In this document: in pieces, positions 51,401 through 58,926 of the stretch
Layout of the letters: every line of letters starts with the position of its first letter
How positions within the stretch are numbered: the first letter of the stretch is position 1
Source: Actinomycetota bacterium
GTDB taxonomy: Bacteria; Actinomycetota; Nitriliruptoria; Nitriliruptorales; JAHWKO01
Length of the DNA: 64,000 nt
Assembly (NCBI GenBank): GCA_019347675.1
Contig: JAHWKW010000005.1
Span: 101,263-165,262 of the forward strand
Direction: 5' to 3'
Program-made: the position numbers and the translations under genes
The notes under the pieces: generated by a model
The model's database searches: none
What the model saw: the letters and a program-made list of their open reading frames with translations, nothing else
Told to the model about the DNA's origin: nothing

Positions 51401-52620
51401 GGGTCGCCGAGACCCGCATCGAGGACCTCACCGAGGCGCTGGCCGGCGACGCGGAACGACGTGGTCAGGCGATCGAACGTCTCGCCGCCGCCGTGCGTGC
51501 CGGGCTGCTGCCCGTCGCCGGCGTCGACGACGATGACGCGCGATCCGGGACGGCCGACGAGTGGTCCGCCGACCGGGCGGTGCGCACAGCCCGGCGCATC
51601 GACCAAGCCCTCGACGACGTCGCGACCGACGACGTGGCCTGGACGCGGACGCAGCAGACCATCCTCGGGCACTTCTCCGACCTCGAACGTGAGCTGCTGG
51701 CTCACGACCTGCGGCCGGCGGGCAGCTTCGACGACGAACTCTTCGTGGTGACGACGACGTTCCAGGGCGAGGTCCGCGCGATCCCCGCCCTCCGTGACCT
51801 GCTGGCGTCCGAAATCGAGAACCGCCAAGCGCTGCTCAGCGCACGCGAGCGCGAGATCATCGAGAACCACCTGATCGGGGACGTCGCGGCGCACCTGCAC
51901 GAGCTGTTGCGGGCCGGCGAGGAGTGGGTGGCGGAGGTCAACGCCGAGCTCGAACGGATGCCGACCTCCACGGGCATGAAGCTGCGGTTCGCCTGGCGGC
52001 CGAGGTCGGACGGCCCGGCCGGGCTGACAGAGGCACGCCGGCGGATGCTCGCCCACCACGCCGGCTGGTCCCCCGAGCAGCGGCACGATGTCGGTGCGTT
52101 CCTCCAGGAACGCATCGCCGAGGTGCGGGGAGCGGACGACACCGGGACCTGGCAGCAGCACCTCGCCGAGGCGCTCGACTACCGCCTGTGGCACAGCTTC
52201 GTGGTCGAACGGCACCAGGACGGCGAGTGGAAGCCGCTGACCCGCCGCACGCACGGCACCAGCTCCGGCGGCGAGAAGGCCCTGGCCCTCACCGTCCCGC
52301 AGTTCGCCGCCGCAGCCGCCCACTACCGCAGCGCCGACCCTCACGCCCCGCGTCTGATCATGCTCGACGAGGCGTTCGTCGGGATCGACTCGGACATGCG
52401 CAGCAAGTGCATGGGGCTGCTCGAACAGTTCGACCTCGATCTGGTCATGACCAGCGAACGGGAGTGGGGCTGCTACCCGACCGTCCCGGCGATCGCGATC
52501 GCGCAGCTCACGACCCGGCCGGGGATCGACGCCGTGGGGGTGAGCCGCTGGGTGTGGAACGGTCGCGAGCGCGTCGCGGCAGGCGACGGCCAGGCCGCTA
52601 TCCCCGCGCGGCTTGCGTGA
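48481..52620 (+). CDS. jetC: Wadjet SMC/MukB-like ATPase JetC (TIGR02680)
   Basis: JetC is the motor that extrudes loops of plasmid DNA. The 1379 residues have a Walker A site RGNNGTGKSRI (about 58-67), long Ala/Arg/Glu-rich coiled coils (about 290-470 and 750-1060) around a central hinge-like region, the ABC signature TSSGGEKALAL (about 1260), and Walker B RLIMLDEAFVGID (about 1290). The first residues are a tandem NGS repeat coded by 9-bp units. The ATG has GGAAGG upstream and overlaps jetB. All ATPase motifs look intact, so the protein should be functional. Confidence 0.93.
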   Translation: MNGSNGSNGSNGQRRAEDGLPGPARGDRWQPLRLGLLNMYRFDAEEFRFEGGRLLLRGNNGTGKSRILALTLPFLLDGELAPHRLEPDQDPAKRAEWNLLLGRHDDRLGYTWIEFGRLDAGVARYVTLGCGMRAVRGKGVAQRWYFTTERRVGVDLALVADAGQALTKGRLEEALGERGHVHDTAKAYRADVDRRLFGLGEHRYEALVDLLIQLRRPQLSRQLDEAALSAALSESLSPLPQAVVDDVAEAFRTLENDRAALASFVAAAEATRAFLGAYRRYAGIAVRRRAKAVTSANSAYETTQRSLRAAATAGEEARSDLDRIEGERRDAREDARRRGEQVRTLEASPAMDRARELDHARQDAATTKRLADDADQDVARAGDALGERERRRDAARTASDQTRQQVREASRWAQEAASGAAVDDDHARWVTGLGLPDVRDGASRLAAGDRLADAVERRGRGLAHLRQLTAARDRSAGDVRDARTRLGAQVSALAGARDEEVEAAAAGERAVAAALERYRRWATEAREVRAVDADDVAWQLEAWRAVDDGRSPLTVAVDDAVAAARATLATDRAELDGRRGDAEQERAEVAAEHEQVATARHLPPPPPHTRDATSRQGRAGAPLWQLVELTDGVAAEVAGYESALEAAGLLDAWVTPDGRVLDADDHDTAILATGAPAPDGGLARLLRPAIDRDDPQAAAVGDATVADVLARIGAAPDAGEVWVSADGRFRVGPLHGVWHKQQAEHLGHAARQAARRRRLAELDRVLAAIDERLDGLAADADRIDRRAVRLAAEVEAAPTDTAIRAAEAARAQAAARVARLRGEVAVGEEAVAARRRELEKAERARTEAATDLGLADHLDRLDGLTAALADYRERLARLWPTLDGHAARLDDLDRATADHTAAAAEHARLVERAAALRGDAIAAASRRDTLEATVGAEVEEILSRLEDAKRRMEATQRRLDALQTAHEEARVAVGVAETRIEDLTEALAGDAERRGQAIERLAAAVRAGLLPVAGVDDDDARSGTADEWSADRAVRTARRIDQALDDVATDDVAWTRTQQTILGHFSDLERELLAHDLRPAGSFDDELFVVTTTFQGEVRAIPALRDLLASEIENRQALLSAREREIIENHLIGDVAAHLHELLRAGEEWVAEVNAELERMPTSTGMKLRFAWRPRSDGPAGLTEARRRMLAHHAGWSPEQRHDVGAFLQERIAEVRGADDTGTWQQHLAEALDYRLWHSFVVERHQDGEWKPLTRRTHGTSSGGEKALALTVPQFAAAAAHYRSADPHAPRLIMLDEAFVGIDSDMRSKCMGLLEQFDLDLVMTSEREWGCYPTVPAIAIAQLTTRPGIDAVGVSRWVWNGRERVAAGDGQAAIPARLA

Positions 52621-53873
52621 CTGGACCGGTCGCGGGCGACCGTGCGCGGCTCGAGCAGCTGCTGGGCGGCCCCGAGCTGGCCTGGCTCCGCGCCCGGGTG
52701 CGTGCACGCCTGGAGACGGGGCGAGCGGTCGGGGGCACGGCGACGCTCCGCGACCCGACCCCGCGCCAGCGCGAAGGCGTCGACCGGCTGGTCGGGCGCA
52801 GACCCACGTCCGGTGCGGCGCTGACCGTGCGGCTCGACGAGGTCGACGGGATCCTGCGCAGATCGGGGATCTGCGACGGTCTGGCCGCGGCGGTCGTCAC
52901 GCTCGACGGCCCGGTGGAGGACCGGCGGGCTCGTCAGGAGGCCGAGGAAGCAGCATGGGAAGACGTGTTCGCCGACGCCGAGCGGTGGATCCCCGATGAG
53001 CCGTGGGCGGCGGCGTGGGTGCAGGAGGTACGCACCAGCGGGCTCGTCCGCCGCCTCGCGGGCGACCCGGCCGGGGGCCGCAGGCTGCTGCAGCACGCGA
53101 CCGAGGTGATCGCCGCGCTCCCGGCCACAGGCGTCGGACGCGAGCGGTTGGCCGCGGCCGTCCTGTCCGACAGCCACGGCTTGGATGACGATCGCCCGAT
53201 CGCCACACTCGTGCTGCGGGCGCTGCGCCACCGCCGTGAACCCCGACGCGCGGCCGGTCCGCTGCCGACCGGTGAGGAACGCCGGGCGCTGTGGGCCTCC
53301 GCCGGGATCCTGCTGGGGGAGCTGGCCCGCCCCGTCCTGGTCGTCAACCTGCTGGCTGCCGGGAGCGGCGTCACCGACGTGATGCTGCGAGCCTGCGGTG
53401 AGTCCGGGGAACCCGCCCGGCTCACCCTGCGCCAGCTCGTCCGCCACCCACCCGACCTCTCGCCGTTGCATGCACGGCGCGTGTTCGTCTGCGAGAACCC
53501 CGCCGTCATCGCCGCTGCGGCCGACACGCTGGCGGACGCGTCCGCCCCGCTGGTCTGCGTGGAAGGCCAACCGGCCTCCGCGGCGCAGACGCTGCTGACC
53601 CAGCTCCGCGACGCCGGCGCGGACCTGGCCTACCACGGCGACTTCGACTGGGCGGGACTGCGCATCGCAGGTCTGGTGATGGAGCGGTTCGATGCCCGGC
53701 CGTGGCGCTTCGACGCCGCGTCCTACGCCCGCGCCCCGGCGGGGCCTCGCCTCCACGGCCGGGCGGTTCCGGCCCCCTGGGATCCGGCACTGGCGCCGCG
53801 GATGCAGCGCCGCGGTGTCGCCGTCCACGAGGAACAGGTCCTCGACCAGCTCGTCGACGACGTGTGCCGGTAA
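52617..53873 (+). CDS. jetD: Wadjet nuclease subunit JetD (DUF2399/TIGR02679, toprim)
   Basis: JetD is the topoisomerase VI A-like toprim nuclease that cuts plasmid DNA once the SMC complex is loaded. The 418 residues have an N-terminal helical region (LEQLLGGPELAWLRARVRAR, a DUF3323-like part) and a C-terminal toprim-like fold with its acidic residues visible: Glu in FVCENPAVIAAA (about 290), CVEGQPASAA (about 315), and Asp-x-Asp in YHGDFDWAGLRIA (about 341). The GTG overlaps the jetC stop. With this gene the four-gene system is complete. Confidence 0.9.
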   Translation: MTGPVAGDRARLEQLLGGPELAWLRARVRARLETGRAVGGTATLRDPTPRQREGVDRLVGRRPTSGAALTVRLDEVDGILRRSGICDGLAAAVVTLDGPVEDRRARQEAEEAAWEDVFADAERWIPDEPWAAAWVQEVRTSGLVRRLAGDPAGGRRLLQHATEVIAALPATGVGRERLAAAVLSDSHGLDDDRPIATLVLRALRHRREPRRAAGPLPTGEERRALWASAGILLGELARPVLVVNLLAAGSGVTDVMLRACGESGEPARLTLRQLVRHPPDLSPLHARRVFVCENPAVIAAAADTLADASAPLVCVEGQPASAAQTLLTQLRDAGADLAYHGDFDWAGLRIAGLVMERFDARPWRFDAASYARAPAGPRLHGRAVPAPWDPALAPRMQRRGVAVHEEQVLDQLVDDVCR

Positions 53874-53942
53874 GCGCCCGCGCCCACGACGTGGCCGGTG
53901 ACGTTCATCGGGCCGACCGCGCACCGCGGGGGCACTCGACGG

Positions 53943-54899
53943 TCACATGCCGCCCACGGCCGGGCCGACCTGCGCCGGGTCGACCAGCACGTGCCCGCCC
54001 CGGCGACCGCGGTCGTCGTCCCAGCGACGGAACCCGGCTACCACGTACCCGCGGCGGAGGTACGCCAGGAAGGCTCTCCGGACCTGCAGCCGCCAACGCG
54101 ACGCCGCGTCCATCCCGAGCTGAGCGCGGACCCGGCCGAGGTCGGCGGGGACCTCGACGACGACCGCGACGGCGTCGAGTTCCACCAGCGGCTCACCTGC
54201 GGGCAGCGTGACGTCGACGTCCGACCAGACCGTCGAGAACACCAACTGCGGGGAGGACGGCGTGGGGGCATCCGGGGCGCTGGGCGTGTCGGTTGCACCG
54301 CCCCCGAGCGCGGCGGGCCACTGGACACCGCTGCGGGCGACGTAGCCGGCGAACCGGCGCCGGACACGCGCGGCGCGGAGCGACCAGTCCAGCCATAGCC
54401 GGTCGGTCGGGAGGTCTTCGTTGAGCGGGTCGCGCATGCGACCGTAGTAGTCGACGAGGTACCGACGGCTGGTCCCGCCGAGCTTCTCGAGGTTGACGTG
54501 GGCGTTGCGGGCCTGCAGCGGATCGAAGGTCCACGTGATCTGCTCGTGCCCGGCATCGAGCGCCAGCGCACGCTGCAACCACTTCAGCGTCTCGCCGACC
54601 TGCCGGTCGCGTGACCCGGGAGACACCGCGGTCTGGTGCGAGTGCAGCCAGACCTGGCCACGGTCGTGGGCCGGGAACCCGTAGCAGAAGCCGACGCACG
54701 AGCCGCTCATGTCGTCGAAAGCGCCGATCAGGATCGCGCCACAGGATGCGGCGGCGATCAGGTGCGAGGCCGGCGTGACGTTGGTCGGGCCCCAGATCTC
54801 GGCCTGCAGATCCACCACCTGCTCGTAGTCGCCGGCGTCCCGGTCGAGGGGCCGGTAGATCACGCCACGGTGCGTCAGGTGCGCTTCGGGGAGGCCCAT
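53943..54899 (-). CDS. GNAT-superfamily acetyltransferase-like protein (COG3375-like)
   Basis: The 318-residue protein starts with a GNAT fold: YEQVVDLQAEIWGPTNVTPA, GAFDDMSGSCVGFCYGFPA, WLHSHQTAVSPGSRDRQVGE (acetyl-CoA pyrophosphate loop region) and ITWTFDPLQARNAHVNLEKL, as in COG3375 proteins. The C-terminal half is longer than a plain GNAT domain and probably dimerises or binds substrate; the substrate is unknown. I start at the ATG at 54899 because a TACGGT -10 box lies exactly 6 nt upstream. It converges on jetD with 69 bp between stops. Confidence 0.75.
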   Translation of the reverse strand: MGLPEAHLTHRGVIYRPLDRDAGDYEQVVDLQAEIWGPTNVTPASHLIAAASCGAILIGAFDDMSGSCVGFCYGFPAHDRGQVWLHSHQTAVSPGSRDRQVGETLKWLQRALALDAGHEQITWTFDPLQARNAHVNLEKLGGTSRRYLVDYYGRMRDPLNEDLPTDRLWLDWSLRAARVRRRFAGYVARSGVQWPAALGGGATDTPSAPDAPTPSSPQLVFSTVWSDVDVTLPAGEPLVELDAVAVVVEVPADLGRVRAQLGMDAASRWRLQVRRAFLAYLRRGYVVAGFRRWDDDRGRRGGHVLVDPAQVGPAVGGM

Positions 54900-54905
54900 C
54901 CGTCG

Positions 54906-54911
54906 ACCGTA
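54906..54911 (-). promoter_or_regulatory. -10 box (TACGGT) of a probable leaderless promoter for the GNAT gene
   Basis: TACGGT matches TANNNT and is followed by 6 nt (CGACGG) and then the ATG at 54899. No Shine-Dalgarno sequence is present. Confidence 0.5.
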
Positions 54912-54998
54912 CCCAGCAAGGGACGGAGTCAAGGCCGTCCTGGCGTCCGACGCGTTCACAGCATCACGGGCCGGGGCCGGTGCGGTGTCCGGGGGGTG

Positions 54999-55425
54999 CA
55001 GGGTGGGGCGCCCGTGGGCCCAGGTGACCTGTACGGCGGCGCGGTGAAGCTCATCGAGGCCTGCCGGCGTTCGGGTGTCGCCCGGTACGTCAGGTCAGCG
55101 GGATGGGAGCCGCTGATCCGCCAGCCGGCGACGACGTGTTCGCCGTCTCCCTCCGCGCCAAGGCGCGGGCCGACGACGAGCTGCGCTCGAGTGGCCTGCG
55201 CTGGACGATCGTGGCCCCGGACACCTCACCGAGGACGCCGGCACGGGGCGCGTGACGCTGGCCGAGCACGTCGAACGCGGTGAGGTCCCGCGTGACGACG
55301 TCGCCGCGGTGCTCGCTGCGGTCGCCCGCGACGACCGAACGGCCGGGCACGTCCTCGAGCTCGTCGCCGGCGGTACGCCGATCGACGAGGCGGTCGACGC
55401 CGTCGTCAGCGGACGGTCAGCGTGA
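54999..55425 (+). pseudogene. Broken NAD(P)-binding SDR (NmrA/HSCARG-like), N-terminus missing
   Basis: The remnant reads GGAVKLIEACRRSGVARYV, then after a frameshift near 55100 GAADPPAGDDVFAVSLRAKA, RADDELRSSGLRWTIV, and after another near 55218 GHLTEDAGTGRVTLAEHVER and GEVPRDDVAAVLAAVARDD, ending at a TGA. This is the C-terminal two-thirds of an atypical SDR that binds NAD(P)H. The Rossmann start is missing and two frameshifts break the rest. Its last 9 bp overlap the end of the vapC-like gene on the other strand. Confidence 0.7.
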
Positions 55426-55860
55426 ACTGCCCACGGCTCGTACGGCGGAGGTGAAGTCGGCGTCCGCCGGGTCGAGGTGGGTGAGGCCGTCGATGCCCGC
55501 GAAGGCGCGATCCGCCGACGCGACGGCGGCTCCCAGCCGCAGCGCCCGTGCCGCCAGGACCGCGTCGAACGCGCCGAGACGCTCGTCCGACGCGAACCGG
55601 TCGAGTCCTGCCTCGAGGTCGTCCTCGGAGACGGCAACGAGCGGGTGCAGCAGCTGCCGGTAGCTACGTGCGAGCCGCGCGGCGTCCTCGCGTCCGCGTC
55701 GGCGCGCCCGGACGTGCGCGAACCCCTGGATCACCTCCACGGTCGTCGTCGCACGGACGCTGGCGGAGGCGACCTCTGCCAGCAGGCTCCGACACGGGTC
55801 CGCCAGCGGGTGGTCGCCGCCGACCGCGTACACGAGGATGGTCGTGTCCACGACGATCAC
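55417..55860 (-). CDS. vapC: PIN-domain ribonuclease toxin (VapC-like)
   Basis: VapC toxins are Mg2+-dependent RNases that cut tRNA or rRNA. The 147 residues show the PIN acidic set: Asp in VIVVDTTILVYA, Glu in TVEVIQGFAHV, Asp in GAFDAVLAARAL, and Asp in VASADRAFAG. It begins at a GTG that overlaps the stop of the antitoxin-like gene (GTGA), the usual toxin-antitoxin order and coupling. The antitoxin would bind its active site and repress the pair. Confidence 0.82.
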   Translation of the reverse strand: MIVVDTTILVYAVGGDHPLADPCRSLLAEVASASVRATTTVEVIQGFAHVRARRRGREDAARLARSYRQLLHPLVAVSEDDLEAGLDRFASDERLGAFDAVLAARALRLGAAVASADRAFAGIDGLTHLDPADADFTSAVRAVGSSR

Positions 55861-56105
55861 CCGGAGCGCGCTCGGATGGCCTCGAGCTCGGACGGCAGCT
55901 TGTCGGGCTCGGGGACGTCCATGGGGGCCGCCTGGAGGACCGTCCGGAAGGCTGCTTCGCGCACCTCGCGCTCGAGCGGCACGACGAGGTCGATGCCCTC
56001 ACGCACGACGGCCGCGACCGTGACCCCGCGTTCGCGCGCGAGCGCCTCGAGACGGTCCCACTGCTCCTGCTCGAGGAGCACCTGGAGCCGCCGGGTCTTC
56101 GGCAT
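55857..56105 (-). CDS. vapB: Ribbon-helix-helix antitoxin (VapB-like)
   Basis: The 82-residue protein starts MPKTRRLQVLLEQEQWDRL and continues ALARERGVTVAAVVREGIDL, the beta-strand plus two helices of a ribbon-helix-helix DNA-binding domain; the rest (residues about 47-82, with PMDVPEPDKLPSELE) would wrap the toxin. Two in-frame ATGs lie 6 nt apart; I prefer the second (56105) because a TACTAT -10 box ends exactly 6 nt before it, giving a leaderless start. Binding to its own promoter is expected. Confidence 0.78.
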   Translation of the reverse strand: MPKTRRLQVLLEQEQWDRLEALARERGVTVAAVVREGIDLVVPLEREVREAAFRTVLQAAPMDVPEPDKLPSELEAIRARSG

Positions 56106-56111
56106 GCTCAT

Positions 56112-56117
56112 ATAGTA
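56112..56117 (-). promoter_or_regulatory. -10 box (TACTAT) of the vapBC-like pair
   Basis: TACTAT is followed by ATGAGC and then the antitoxin ATG, the same 6-nt spacing as before the mutase, lpdA and GNAT genes. The promoter lies beside the end of a broken thermonuclease gene on the same strand. Confidence 0.5.
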
Positions 56118-56148
56118 GCATGTCGCGGGGAGCGCAGACCTGTGTCGG

Positions 56149-56526
56149 TCAGCCGGACTCGCAGCCCAGCCCGTCGTCGTCGTTGCCGTCCAAGCGGTGC
56201 GGGTCGGGCGGCAGGACGCGGAACCGGCGGTGGGAGATGTCGCCGCAGTCCAGGTCTGTGGTGGCGGTGGGATGCACACGTCGGGGTAGGCGGGATCGCA
56301 GCCCTCACCGCCGCCCCCGGTCGGCTCATCCGCCGGCGGCGGTGGCGGCGCGGCGCACGCCGTCCACATGCCCTGCCGGCGTCGCGCGCACTGGTCTCGG
56401 CGGTGCGCAGACGCTCGATGTAGCGGTCGTTGGGCTCGTACCGGACCGCCTCGCCGAACCCGTCGGCGACCATCCGCTCGTTGACGAACGTCCCGTCGGC
56501 CGTCCACACGTGGCGGAGGTAGCGGT
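56149..56526 (-). pseudogene. Thermonuclease-like gene, C-terminal half (excalibur-type end)
   Basis: The reading starts at NRYLRHVWTADGTFVNERMV, continues ADGFGEAVRYEPNDRYIERL and RTAETSARDAG, then in other frames MWTACAAPPPPPADEP, CDPAYPDVCIPPPP and DGNDDDGLGCES before a TGA. This is the second half of a staphylococcal-nuclease-like domain followed by a short Ca-binding excalibur-like end. At least two frameshifts are present. Its missing first half lies 2.2 kb away at 58725-58893, on the same strand and in the right order. Confidence 0.72.
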
Positions 56527-56773
56527 TTCTCTGTACTTGCCAGGAACGGCTATCAGTGACTGTGCGTGCGCCGGCTCGCCACTGAGCAGGGGCAGCGCCC
56601 CGGTCGTGAGCTGTTGGTGGATTCGCTCGACCTGGGCCTTCTTCTCCCCGATGTGTTGCAGATCCAGTTCGAGCTTGGGCCTCTCCCAAGAAGTGCTGCT
56701 GGCGGGCTTCCTCGAGGCGCTCCTCGGTGTTTCGTTCGATCTGAAGCAGCCGTGGCAGCTGGGCAGGGTCCAT
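56527..56773 (-). pseudogene. Recombinase tail fragment (tyrosine recombinase-like coiled C-terminus)
   Basis: Starting at MDPAQLPRLLQIERNTEERL, the frame reads EEARQQHFLGEAQ and, after a one-base shift, LELDLQHIGEKKAQVERIHQ. The 'LGEA.QLE..L.HI..K' pattern resembles the helical C-termini of actinobacterial tyrosine recombinases. The catalytic domain is absent. The fragment abuts the point where the thermonuclease gene is interrupted, as an integrase gene would beside an attachment site, but the identification is weak. Confidence 0.4.
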
Positions 56774-56798
56774 AGCCAAATCGTCGAAGAGGTCGGTG

Positions 56799-57779
56799 TT
56801 AAACCTCCACTTCGGTGCCGGCGCCGCGCTGGCGGGCAGCGTCAAGGACCAGCGCGGCTGCCGCCGCGTCCTGCACTGCCACGCCGACCGACTTGTAGAG
56901 GGTGATCTGCTGTGAGGAAGTGCGGCCGGCGACAGTCCCGGCGACCAGCTCGCCGATCTCGGCGCGGATGTGATCGGGCCCTATGAGCCCGTCACGGATC
57001 GGCCAAAGCAAGTCGTTGGAACCCGCCGGCGGGGGTGCCAGGACGGAGGCGCGGGATTCGACCACCACCAGCGCGTCCACGATGGTGGGGGCGTCGACCT
57101 CGCGGCCCTCGGGGTTGTAGCCCACGGAGGTGACGTGGGTACCCGGAGAGAGCCAGGCCCGACGCACGACCGGCGCAGGGGAATGGGTCGTGGCGCAAAC
57201 CACGTCGGCGTCACGCAAGGCGGCCACAAAGTCCGGCGCCGCATCCACCGGCACACCGAGCTCCGTGGCGAGCTCGGCCGCCATTCGCCGCGCCTTGTCA
57301 GGGTCGCGGCCGGCGACGCGCACACGCCGGATCGGGCGCACCCGGACGACAGCACGAGCATGAGCCCTCGCCTACACGCCCGTGCCTAGGATCGCCAGCG
57401 TCTTGGCATCCGGACGGGCGAGAAGCTTCGTTGACAGCGCCGAACCTGCAGCCGTGCGGGCGGCGGTGATGGCCGTGCCGTCCAAGAAGGCGATCGGCGT
57501 GCCGTTCGTGGCATCGAAGCAGACGATCACGGCTTGGTGGGTCGGCCGGTCGCGATTGTGCGGGAACAGCGAAACGAGCTTCGTGGTGAGCGCCCGGGAC
57601 GACGGCAGGAACGCGGGCATGGCCACCAGCAACGCGTCGCGATCCACCACCCGAGCCGCGATCCGAGCCGGCATCGACGCACGGGCCGCACTCAGATCCG
57701 CCATCGCCGCGCCTACGGCCTCGACCAGCCGGTCGAGGTCGAGGAGCGCCTCGACCTCACCGCGACTCACGACCAGCAT
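56799..57779 (-). pseudogene. Ornithine cyclodeaminase / mu-crystallin-family gene with one in-frame TAG
   Basis: The full frame of 326 codons is open except for a TAG at 57372-57374. Before it are TTKLVSLFPHNRDRPTHQAV, DATNGTPIAFLDGTAITAAR, TAAGSALSTKLLARPD and LAILGTGV; after it, in the same frame, ARAHARAVV, DPDKARRMAAELATELG, DADVVCATTHSPAPVV, GTHVTSVGYNPEGREVD and ITLYKSVGVAVQDAAAA. Relatives read GTGVQAR, so a CAG codon for Gln has become TAG. The family converts ornithine to proline or acts as imine reductase on similar amino acids. The ATG at 57779 has GGAGGG about 9 nt upstream. Without suppression the product would stop inside the NAD-binding loop. Confidence 0.78.
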
Positions 57780-57785
57780 GCCCAC

Positions 57786-58352
57786 GCACCCTCCGCTGCG
57801 ACCTGAGCCTGAGCCTACGGCCGAGAACTGCTGCCATCGCCAAGGACGACAATGGTTGCGGTCATACGGGCGGAACTCTCATCTGAGGCAAGATTCCGTC
57901 GGATCCGAGATCCTATATTTCACAAGGGTTCGTCCGTCACGGCTGTGCCACCCGGACGAGGACGGCTGGTCCTTGCGCGAGCGCCTCCACGTTTGTGAAG
58001 TGACGGAGGACGAAGGCCTTCGACGCGCGGTTTTGTTCTTTGACTCGAAGTCTGGCACCGAGCGGTCGACGGAAATCGCAGGTCCTGGCGGGATGGACGC
58101 ATGCGGATCCTGTCGAGCGTCGTTGGGTGCGAGCAACGATCGCGAGCAGCGCAATCCGGTGGCTCCTCCGCCAGAGCAAACAGCTCGCCGGAAGCGGGCG
58201 TGGGGGAACCAAGGGCGGCCGAACAGTTTGGGCAGGGTTGCGTCGCACCTTCGTCCGCCCGCCGCCCGGCGCGGTCTGGACGGGCCAACGAGACGTGAGT
58301 CGCACGCCGCGCCATCGTCCTGCTCGGCTCGCTGATTGTCGGCTCCTCTGCG
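57786..58352. other. Stretch without a recognisable gene
   Basis: Open frames exist on both strands but none shows family similarity or a ribosome site. Base composition is less GC-rich than the metabolic genes (for example CTATATTTCACAAG near 57911). It lies inside the segment that interrupts the thermonuclease gene. I see nothing that supports a call. Confidence 0.6.
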
Positions 58353-58541
58353 CTACCGCTCGCTCAGCAGTCCGAAGGTCTGGCCCTCAGGGTCGACGAC
58401 GTAGGCTGCTTTAGCGGCACTGAGTCGGCTCCTCGCCGGCCCCTCGCCTGCGGCTCCCAGTGCACGGGCGCGGTCAAGGTAGGTGTCGGCATCCGCGACG
58501 GAGGCCACGAGCGCGGTCGTCAGGTGGATGGGCTGGCCAGA
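58353..58541 (-). pseudogene. VOC (glyoxalase/bleomycin-resistance) domain, C-terminal fragment
   Basis: The frame reads TTALVASVADADTYLDRARA, then LSAAKAAYVVDPEGQTFGLL and SER before a TAG. This is the typical last strand-helix-strand unit of a VOC-fold protein, ending on DPEGQTFGL. The N-terminal half is missing upstream, so the piece cannot be functional. Confidence 0.6.
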
Positions 58542-58724
58542 CCGATCTGGACCTGTGGCTCGCTGAGATGAAGGCATTCACGCGGTTCGAATATGACCTT
58601 CTGCCAGCAGGACGTTCCAATGATCGAGCAGCACTCGCAGGTGAAGATTTCCAGCTGAGGCTTACATGACGCCTGAGCACTCTCCGTAACCCACGGACCT
58701 GACCGTAGTTCGGTTGACGAGGTC

Positions 58725-58893
58725 GTAGCGGTCGGTGTCCTCGGGGTCGGTGTCCTCGCGGTCGGCGACCAGCCTCGGCGCCGACCCCGCCGAGCAGCTC
58801 CGGGAGGTGACGCGTGGCCTCGGGGCCGAAGCACTCGGTCGAGGTGGTGGCCTCCGGCGAGTCGCACTCGAGCACGCGGACCTTCGCGCCTAC
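58725..58893 (-). pseudogene. Thermonuclease-like gene, N-terminal half
   Basis: The frame reads GAKVRVLECDSPEATTSTEC and FGPEATRHLPELLGG; after a shift it continues RLVADREDTDPEDTDRYD. These are the beginning and middle of a staphylococcal-nuclease fold (VR.L..D.PE, CF..EA...L..L, then D.EDTDRY). Joined to the segment at 56526 the protein continues RYLRHVWTADGTFVN, the expected next strand. A 15-bp duplication makes EDTDPEDTD. The beginning of the domain is also lost, next to the phzF start. Confidence 0.65.
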
Positions 58894-58926
58894 GGTGCGG
58901 TTCCGGCGTGTGGTGGGAGGCTGGCC

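Noticed and set aside
57372..57374. TAG in ornithine cyclodeaminase as pyrrolysine or programmed readthrough
   Set aside because: Relatives have an ordinary Gln at the position, no pyl genes are in view, and neighbouring genes are decaying, so a nonsense mutation is simpler.
56519..58732. 8-bp direct repeat taken as a proven target-site duplication
   Set aside because: Intact thermonucleases often carry DRYDRY at this place, which alone would give repeated GACCGCTAC; the true duplication may be only about 3 bp, and no terminal inverted repeats are seen.
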